Shown here: positions 7,990-12,288 of the stretch, piece by piece
Position numbering within the stretch: position 1 is the stretch's first letter
Layout: every line of letters begins with the position of its first letter
NCBI GenBank assembly: GCA_030627475.1
Contig: DAOURZ010000013.1
Location: 1 to 12,288, forward strand
DNA length: 12,288 bases
Direction of reading: 5' to 3'
From: Deltaproteobacteria bacterium
GTDB lineage: Bacteria; Desulfobacterota; Desulfobacteria; Desulfobacterales; ETH-SRB1
The notes under the pieces: model-generated
The model's input: the letters and a program-made list of their open reading frames with translations, nothing else
The model's database searches: none
Told to the model about the DNA's origin: nothing
Translations under genes and position numbers: made by a program

Positions 7990-8010
7990 TTCTGAAAGTC
8001 CACCCACGGC
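7976..8010 (-). terminator. First leader terminator (T1) of the aroA' operon
   Basis: On the minus strand GCCGTGG (8010-8004) pairs with CCACGGC (7988-7982). One G-U and one A-U pair extend the stem to 9 bp with an 11-base loop, and six T follow (7981-7976). It is a typical intrinsic terminator located between the leader reading frame and aroA'. Its arms resemble those of T2, as if the unit had been duplicated. Confidence 0.82.
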
Positions 8011-8061
8011 ATATTGCGCTTATTAGATTTCTATTGTTTCAGCGCATCCGGACAGGCGGAC
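7998..8061 (-). promoter_or_regulatory. Candidate long-range stem that would disarm the first leader terminator
   Basis: GTCCGCC (8061-8055), starting 6 bases after the leader stop codon, can pair with GGTGGAC (8004-7998): six Watson-Crick pairs and one G-U. That target overlaps the upper part of the T1 5' arm and its loop. Between the two halves a 6-bp hairpin, TGCGCT (8046-8041)/AGCGCA (8020-8015), brings them together. A ribosome stopped at the leader stop codon would cover the GTCCGCC segment, allowing T1 to form. Pairing is seen; the regulatory role is inferred. Confidence 0.4.
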
Positions 8062-8066
8062 CGGTA

Positions 8067-8147
8067 CTAAAAAAATAGTACTAAAAAAAATACCGATAAC
8101 ACTTGCCTGAAAGATTGTGCGCCACTTAACGCGCCAATTAACGCCAC
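8067..8147 (-). CDS. Phenylalanine-rich leader peptide of the aroA' operon
   Basis: A 26-codon frame opens with GTG at 8147, directly after an in-frame TAA. AGGAG lies 7 bases upstream, and the frame ends in TAG at 8067. The peptide starts (M)ALIGALSGA and ends LSVFFLVLFF; Phe occupies positions 13, 20, 21, 25 and 26, with the last two codons adjacent to the stop. There is no Trp or Tyr. Two tandem intrinsic terminators with a shared antiterminator follow before aroA'. In established systems (pheA, pheST, trp leaders) such a peptide senses charged tRNA, because stalling at codons for the scarce amino acid changes downstream RNA pairing. Here the operon contains pheA, so Phe is the expected signal. 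Caution: the FF codons lie in two T-rich runs, so chance hydrophobicity is possible, and the start is GTG. Confidence 0.62.
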   Translation of the reverse strand: MALIGALSGAQSFRQVLSVFFLVLFF

Positions 8148-8177
8148 TTAATATCTCCTGAATTAATATCTCCTGAA
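8118..8177 (-). repeat. Tandem repeats around the leader-peptide ribosome site
   Basis: On the minus strand the 15-base unit TTCAGGAGATATTAA occurs twice without a gap (8177-8163 and 8162-8148), duplicating the AGGAG ribosome site. It is followed by three copies of a TTAAGTGGCG-like unit (starting at 8151, 8141 and 8129; the middle one reads TTAATTGGCG) that form the first codons of the leader peptide. Confidence 0.85.
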
Positions 8178-8201
8178 TTAGTACTTTAGATTAACCATTT
8201 A

Positions 8202-8230
8202 TAGCTATATTATCAAAAAATGGATGTCAA
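8202..8230 (-). promoter_or_regulatory. Candidate sigma-70 promoter of the aroA' operon
   Basis: On the minus strand a perfect TTGACA (8230-8225) lies 25 bases past the manA stop. TAGCTA (8207-8202) lies 17 bases on, with TATAGC at 15-base spacing as the alternative -10. Transcription would start near 8195, placing the leader reading frame about 48 bases into the transcript and giving a leader of about 280 bases. The -35 is convincing, the -10 only moderate. Confidence 0.55.
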
Positions 8231-8254
8231 GAGTTTTTTTAGACTGTGTGCTTT

Positions 8255-9460
8255 TCAGACAGGCACTGAAGCCTTGTAAAGTGTAGCTTTACCTTCGATG
8301 TTATACTTATTGACAGAAGAGGGGATAATGACCGATGTCCCCTTTGTCAGAGTTATATTTTCATTTATACTGATATCTGCAATGGAAGCTTTTCCATCAG
8401 TACAAAGAATTATTTCAACACTTCTTTTTTCAGGACTTGTATATGATATGTTTTTTTCATCAGAAATCACAGACAGAATAAATTCTTCCGCCATACTGTA
8501 ATAAACACCCTCACAATTTTTATCCTTTTGTAATAAAAGAATATTAATATCCGTTTCTTCAAAGTTAAGTATTTTTAAAAGTTCCGGAACATCAACGTGT
8601 TTTTCTGTAAGCCCACACCTGAGAACATTGTCTGAATTTGCCATTAATTCTATCCCAAGACCATCAAGATATGCGTGAAGCTCTCCTGATGGAAGGAAAA
8701 GTGCCTGGCCGGGTTTGAGAAAAATTACATTCAAAAGAATTGGCGCAAAGATGCCCATATCATCCGGATACTCTTTATGAAGATTGATCATTAACTTAAA
8801 GCCGGAATTATTTTCTGACAGTTTTTGTGCATTTTTAATTGCGTGTGTTATGATTTGTTTTTTTCTTCCGCCATTCATTGTTATAAGAGAGTGAAAAAAG
8901 CTCTTCATGCCTTCCGGGTTTGGTTGCCTTTTAAGATAATTAAGTTCTTTGTCCAAAACTTTAAGGCAGATTTTCTCCATAAGAGAAATGATTTCTGGAA
9001 TTTTGCGAAAACCATATAGGACAAGGAAAGGTGTCAAAGCACAAATACACTCAGGCTTGTGGTTTTTATCTTTATAATTTCTGATTGGGGAATCTAAAGG
9101 TATTTCCAGCCTGTTTTCTCTTTCAAAGCCTTCTTCTGCCTGTTTAAGGTTTGGGTGAGCTTGTATGGAAAGAGGTTTTGATGCAGCAAGAACTTTGAAG
9201 AGATATGGCAATTTATTGTCAAATTTTGCAGCTACATCTTTTCCAAGAATATCTACGGGGAATTGTTTTATCAATTCAAGCAAAGATAACCACTTGTCAT
9301 CATATTTTAATAGAGAAGGGGCTTTGGGATGTGAACCCATCCACAGTTCCGCCTGGGGTTTTACGGAAGGAGACTTATTGCCCATAAGATCAGCAATAGC
9401 CGTATGAGATCCCCAATCATATTCCTGAATATTATTTTTTAGAAAGCTTATTCTTTTCAT
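8255..9460 (-). CDS. manA: Mannose-6-phosphate isomerase, class I
   Basis: Zinc enzyme interconverting fructose 6-phosphate and mannose 6-phosphate, feeding GDP-mannose and polysaccharide synthesis. The 401-residue length is normal for type I. The zinc ligands of the family are visible: Q100 and H102 in SIQAHPN, E137 in NHKPEC and H262 in GELHAYL. Other type I signatures are AELWMGSHP (37-45), LFKVLAASKPLS (87-98), YKDKNHKPE (129-137) and GLGIELMANSDNVLRCGLTEKHVD (267-290), with the catalytic-region arginine at 281. ATG 9460 is supported by the conserved opening M-K-x-I-x-x-L-x-N-x-I-Q-x-Y-x-W-G-S, although the ribosome site is weak. It lies upstream of the aroA' operon on the same strand; read-through from manA would also meet the aroA' attenuator. 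No functional link with aromatic synthesis is evident. Confidence 0.95.
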   Translation of the reverse strand: MKRISFLKNNIQEYDWGSHTAIADLMGNKSPSVKPQAELWMGSHPKAPSLLKYDDKWLSLLELIKQFPVDILGKDVAAKFDNKLPYLFKVLAASKPLSIQAHPNLKQAEEGFERENRLEIPLDSPIRNYKDKNHKPECICALTPFLVLYGFRKIPEIISLMEKICLKVLDKELNYLKRQPNPEGMKSFFHSLITMNGGRKKQIITHAIKNAQKLSENNSGFKLMINLHKEYPDDMGIFAPILLNVIFLKPGQALFLPSGELHAYLDGLGIELMANSDNVLRCGLTEKHVDVPELLKILNFEETDINILLLQKDKNCEGVYYSMAEEFILSVISDEKNISYTSPEKRSVEIILCTDGKASIADISINENITLTKGTSVIIPSSVNKYNIEGKATLYKASVPV

Positions 9461-9711
9461 TTTGCACTTAAATCAAGGAACTTGAACGAAATAACTTCCA
9501 AAAGTAGGCGCACAGATTTGAATCAAAAGTTGATGAAATAGCAAGCTATTTTAATGGAACATGGAAAACCATGAACAAAAAGGCGAGTTAGGGTTACGAT
9601 GATTCAGGAAGAAACCGGAAAGCCGTGAGGGGATGCTCAATATCCAAACGGTCATGCAAACTCAGGAAAAATAAATATTACAGAGCCTTGTTTTATTTTG
9701 AGCAGGGTTAT

Positions 9712-9829
9712 TAAGGGTTCGCACAAAAATAATTTCACATTTTAAGCGCTGATGCATCCCTCCCAACTGCGTTGCGAAACGAGCACCTCAACACTTAAAA
9801 TTGCGAACTTATTTTTGTGCGAACCCTTA
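9712..9829. mobile_element. MITE-like inverted-repeat element with TA ends
   Basis: Perfect 21-base inverted arms lie at 9712-9732 and 9809-9829. Leaving out the outer TA on each side, the terminal repeat is AGGGTTCGCACAAAAATAA (19 bases). Complementarity continues imperfectly inward by about 20 bases (…TTTTAAG… against CTTAAAA), so the whole unit can fold into a long hairpin with a central region of about 35 bases. It has no reading frame. Small size, long terminal repeats and a TA flank fit a non-autonomous element mobilised by an IS630/Tc1-mariner-type transposase; the TA may however simply be part of the palindrome. The family is inferred from structure only. Confidence 0.6.
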
Positions 9830-9909
9830 TCTCGTCTACGTTCCTGAGGCAAAGCAATCTCTCTATTCGACGTTCGATGTTGGACGTTCATCTTTTATTT
9901 TGTTCTTGC

Positions 9910-9925
9910 TGGCATGGATTTTGTA
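9910..9925 (+). promoter_or_regulatory. Weak sigma-54-like site upstream of the chemosensory genes
   Basis: TGGCATGGATTTTGTA resembles the -24/-12 consensus TGGCACG-N4-TTGCA with correct spacing, but the -12 dinucleotide is GT instead of GC. Transcription would start near 9937, about 45 bases before the ATG at 9981. A single imperfect match, therefore low confidence. Confidence 0.22.
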
Positions 9926-9980
9926 TATGAATTTTGTAGATAGATAAAAAACAAAAAACTAAATAATGAGGGAAAATATC

Positions 9981-10797
9981 ATGGCCAGGATACTTGTTAT
10001 TGATGACGAGGAGAGCATCAGATTTTCATTCCAAATGTTTTTATCAAATGCAGGACATAAGGTCGCTGTAGCGGAAAACACAATTGATGCCACGAACATC
10101 CTGTCAGGCAATGAATTTGATGTAGCTGTAATTGACCGGATCTTGAAAGATGGGCAAAATGGCCTTGATTTTATAAAATATATTAGAAATGTTCAGCCCC
10201 TTTGCGAGCCGATTCTGATTTCAGCTTATCCAAGTTTCAGCTCTGCGGCTGAAACACTTCAATACAATATCTTTGCTTATCTGACCAAACCGGTGAAACA
10301 GGAAGATATCTGCCGGGTAGTGAAGGAAGCAGCATGCAGGAACAAGGAAAACAAGAAAAAAGAAAAACAATTTCTTCACATGCAAAAGATGGAGGCCATA
10401 GGCACCCTGGCAGAAGGGTTTGTACATGATTTAAATAATATTCTTATGCTTATGCTGGGATATATCGAACTGGCAATAATAGATACGCCTGAAGATAGCC
10501 AGTCTCGAAAAAATCTGATAGAGGCAATCAAGGCTTTAGATCAAGCACGGAAACTTACAAAAAAAATTCTCACCTGCAGCCGAAAGAACGAGCAGGAACG
10601 AATGCCGATTTTAAAATCTGCCCATCATCAAGGAGTTTCTCAAACTGCTCCGGTCAGGAATTCCGGACAACATCAAAATTCAACAGGGCATCCATACAAA
10701 CTGCGGGACAACCTTGGCCGATTCTTCCTGAATACATCAGTTAAAAATAAATCTTTGTACCAAGGCCTATCATTCCATGGGTAAAAAAGGAGGATAA
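9981..10797 (+). pseudogene. Decayed response-regulator / histidine-kinase fusion
   Basis: The open part encodes a CheY-like receiver: acidic pair D8-D9, phospho-acceptor D52, S81 and K103 (LTKP). A linker and a HisKA-type H-box follow, with A-E-G-F-V-H-D-L-N-N-I-L and phospho-His H149, then a coiled segment ending KKILTCSRKNEQ. Near 10617-10624 the homology leaves the frame. In the next frame (from 10624) it continues as IIKEFLKLLRSGIPDNIK and GTTLADSS, hits TGA at 10729-10731, and resumes as IHQLKINLCTKAYHSM-G, the N-box of the HATPase domain, ending at TAA 10797. So a frameshift, a nonsense codon and loss of the rest of the ATPase domain are all present. The continuous frame yields 267 residues with an unrelated tail from about residue 214. 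Phosphotransfer by receiver and H-box may persist but kinase activity cannot. I chose ATG 9981 because GAGGG lies 8 bases upstream; an ATG at 9966 has no ribosome site. Confidence 0.85.
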
Positions 10798-10905
10798 AGG
10801 GAGTACATTTAATGTCTATTTTTTGCAGGATTGCAAACGTTGTGGCAGAAAAAACAAAGGATATCAAAAAAGGATGTTCGATTAAATTAAAAGGAGATAT
10901 TAAAA

Positions 10906-11418
10906 ATGGCGGAATTAACGGAAACAATGGATCAGGCCGTAAAGGCCATGAAAGACAGGGAAGGGAAATATCTTACCTTTTCTCTCGCAAATGAAGAATA
11001 TGGAGTAGGAATCTTAAAAATCAAAGAGATTATCGGTATGATGCCGATTACCACCGTGCCACAGACACCGGAGTTTGTGAAAGGGGTGATAAACCTTCGC
11101 GGCAAGGTTATTCCCGTGATTGATTTAAGACTGAAATTCGGAATAGAAAAGAGCAAGTATTCCGAACGTACCTGCATAATCGTGGTTGATCTCAAGAACC
11201 GGACAGCAGACATCCTGATAGGCGTAGTGGTAGATTCGGTTTCAGAGGTCTTGAACATCAAGGCCGAAGATATTGAAGATACACCGACATTCGGAACCAG
11301 CCTGAATACAGCCTACATCCTCGGCATGGCCAAGATGGAAGGAGGTGTCAAGATACTGCTTGATATTGATCGGGTGCTTAACGAAGAAGAGATCACCGCT
11401 CTTGAGAGCGTAGCTTAA
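10906..11418 (+). CDS. cheW: Chemotaxis coupling protein CheW
   Basis: Adaptor that links chemoreceptors to the CheA kinase at the inner membrane face. The 170-residue length is typical. Residues 20-165 form the CheW fold, opening with YLTFSLANEEYGVGILKIKEI and carrying the signature GVINLRGKVIPVIDLRLKFG (60-79) with the receptor/CheA-binding R65. IGVVVDSVSEVL (105-116) and ILGMAKMEGGVKILLDIDRVL (138-158) complete the second subdomain. AAGGAG lies 9 bases before ATG 10906. It follows the decayed kinase by 108 bases and precedes the chemoreceptor gene by 31, so cheW and the receptor are probably one transcript. No cheA is in the window. Confidence 0.96.
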   Translation: MAELTETMDQAVKAMKDREGKYLTFSLANEEYGVGILKIKEIIGMMPITTVPQTPEFVKGVINLRGKVIPVIDLRLKFGIEKSKYSERTCIIVVDLKNRTADILIGVVVDSVSEVLNIKAEDIEDTPTFGTSLNTAYILGMAKMEGGVKILLDIDRVLNEEEITALESVA

Positions 11419-11449
11419 TAACTCACTAATTACACAGGAGAAATTGATT

Positions 11450-12288
11450 ATGTTTAAAAACATGACAGTAGGAAAACAGATTGCGTTGGGGTTTGGAATT
11501 GTGCTGGTACTCTTGGGGATTATCGGCATAACAAGTTACACCGGTATTGGCGGGATTGTAACAAACGCAGTTAACATGATTAACGGCGAAAGTATTATAG
11601 GTGAAATGAAAGCAAGGGAGATTGATCATCTTAACTGGGCAGGTAAGGTGAGCGCTTTTTTGCAGGACAAAGATATCAAGGAATTACAGGTTGAGACCGA
11701 CCATACAAAATGTCAGCTTGGAAAGTGGCTGTTTGGCGAGGAGCGAAAAAATGCCGAGGCTGCCATACCGGCGCTTGCGTCTGTGTTTAAATCAATGGAA
11801 GAACCGCACAAACGTCTCCATGAATCTGCAATTGAAATTGCTGAAAAGATGAACAAGCTGGATGTGGAAGGAGTCATGACCAGCTTTTATAGGGCTGAAG
11901 TGGCGCATCTCAACTGGTTGGATAAGGCAATGAATGAAATCATTGAAAAAAAAGCGTCCTTGTCCGTGGAGCTTGATCATACAAAGTGCGCTTTCGGCAA
12001 ATGGCTATATGGAACCGAGGCAGCAAACATGACAAAGCAATTTCCAGCCTTTGGTGCCTTGTTTCAAAAAATCAAAGAACCGCATCGTTTGATCCATGAT
12101 TCAGGCAATTTGATAAATGAAAAACTTGCAGCTAAAGATTATGATGGAGCATTTGCGATTGTAAGCAACAGAATTCAGCCAAATCTTAAAAAAACGGTCT
12201 CTATTTTAAGAGAAGCCCGCAACCTGGCAAGAGATTTCAAGAAAGGTCAGACCGAGGCTGGTAACATATTTGTCAGAGTAACCCATAA
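11450..12288 (+). CDS. Methyl-accepting chemotaxis protein with tandem CZB zinc-binding sensor domains (partial)
   Basis: Runs off the window after 279 codons without a stop. A short cytoplasmic start (MFKNMTVGKQ) is followed by a membrane helix (about 11-31, rich in L/I/V/G). Two CZB-type zinc-binding domains come next. The first has H60 (DHLNW), C88 (DHTKC.LGKWL) and H120/H124 (PHKRLH). The second has H153 (AHLNW), C180 (DHTKC.FGKWLYG) and H212/H216 (PHRLIH). Spacing from Cys to the last His pair is identical (32 and 36) in both, and the 3-His/1-Cys set is complete in each. By topology they lie outside the membrane, unlike the usual cytoplasmic C-terminal CZB. Residues 220-279 look like the helix leading to a second membrane segment or HAMP. 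The signalling domain lies beyond the end, so the receptor call rests on the N-terminus and the adjacent cheW. AGGAG lies 9 bases before ATG 11450. Confidence 0.85.
   Translation, partial: MFKNMTVGKQIALGFGIVLVLLGIIGITSYTGIGGIVTNAVNMINGESIIGEMKAREIDHLNWAGKVSAFLQDKDIKELQVETDHTKCQLGKWLFGEERKNAEAAIPALASVFKSMEEPHKRLHESAIEIAEKMNKLDVEGVMTSFYRAEVAHLNWLDKAMNEIIEKKASLSVELDHTKCAFGKWLYGTEAANMTKQFPAFGALFQKIKEPHRLIHDSGNLINEKLAAKDYDGAFAIVSNRIQPNLKKTVSILREARNLARDFKKGQTEAGNIFVRVTH

Larger units (their letters stand above)
9461..9980. other. Non-coding stretch between manA and the chemosensory genes
   Basis: I see no credible reading frame in these roughly 520 bases between the diverging manA and the response-regulator remnant. 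The left part (9461-9711) shows nothing I recognise. The middle holds a 118-bp inverted-repeat element (9712-9829). The right part holds a short direct repeat, GACGTTC at 9869-9875 and again at 9883-9889, separated by 7 bases, and a weak sigma-54-like site. Confidence 0.7.

Noticed and set aside
7920..8240. T-box or small-molecule riboswitch in the aroA' leader
   Set aside because: I could not find a T-box 14-base core or a recognised aptamer. The short Phe-rich frame with terminators explains the region better.
9461..9711. Possible group II intron or reverse-transcriptase remnant (an ACCGGAAAGCCGTGAGGGG-like stretch near 9614-9632)
   Set aside because: Only a vague resemblance to the conserved intron core; the pairing stem needed for domain V is absent and no reading frame is present.
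10812..10994. Small plus-strand frame with an AGGGAG-like ribosome site between the kinase remnant and cheW
   Set aside because: It overlaps the first 30 codons of cheW in another frame, its translation shows no family resemblance, and the overlap is better explained as a shadow of cheW.
1..12288. CRISPR array, tRNA or rRNA
   Set aside because: No regularly spaced direct repeats of 25-40 bases and no tRNA-like cloverleaf or rRNA core sequence were seen on either strand.

Overview
This window looks like chromosomal DNA of an AT-rich bacterium, most likely a Desulfobacterota (deltaproteobacterial) sulfate-reducer relative. The grounds are an archaeal-type dehydroquinate pathway (aroA'-aroB') fused into a bacterial pheA/aroE operon, a DUF1844 protein next to serA, and a chemoreceptor with tandem CZB zinc-binding domains. 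The lineage is inferred from family knowledge, not from a search.

Layout. 12-2085 (minus): serA (phosphoglycerate dehydrogenase) followed by a small DUF1844 protein. 2086-2380: divergent intergenic region with two hairpins. 2381-3994 (plus): a divergent ClpX-like AAA+ unfoldase without the N-terminal zinc finger. 4030-4046: a shared hairpin between convergent genes. 4065-7916 (minus): four-gene aromatic operon aroA'-aroB'-pheA-aroE. 7943-8230 (minus): long leader of that operon. 8255-9460 (minus): manA. 9461-9980: non-coding stretch holding a 118-bp MITE-like inverted-repeat element and a weak sigma-54-like site. 9981-12288 (plus): chemosensory group made of a decayed response regulator/histidine kinase, cheW, and a chemoreceptor gene that runs off the window.

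The most interesting item is the aromatic operon leader. A promoter-like TTGACA is followed by a 26-codon GTG-started reading frame with its own Shine-Dalgarno. It has five Phe codons, including two FF pairs, the second immediately before the stop. Downstream lie two consecutive intrinsic terminators, and the 3' arm of the first is perfectly complementary to the 5' arm of the second, so one antiterminator would disable both. A segment just after the leader stop can pair with the 5' half of the first terminator. This has the architecture of phenylalanine-sensing ribosome-mediated attenuation, here placed in front of the DKFP/ADTH (archaeal-type) route to dehydroquinate. The operon's own pheA makes the phenylalanine precursor, so control by Phe codons is coherent.

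Together the aromatic genes make 3-dehydroquinate from an aspartate-semialdehyde-derived C4 unit (AroA', AroB'), reduce dehydroshikimate (AroE) and commit chorismate to phenylpyruvate (PheA). The remaining shikimate genes are not in the window. The chemosensory group would couple a zinc-binding receptor to CheW, while the adjacent hybrid kinase has lost its ATPase domain through a frameshift, a nonsense codon and truncation.
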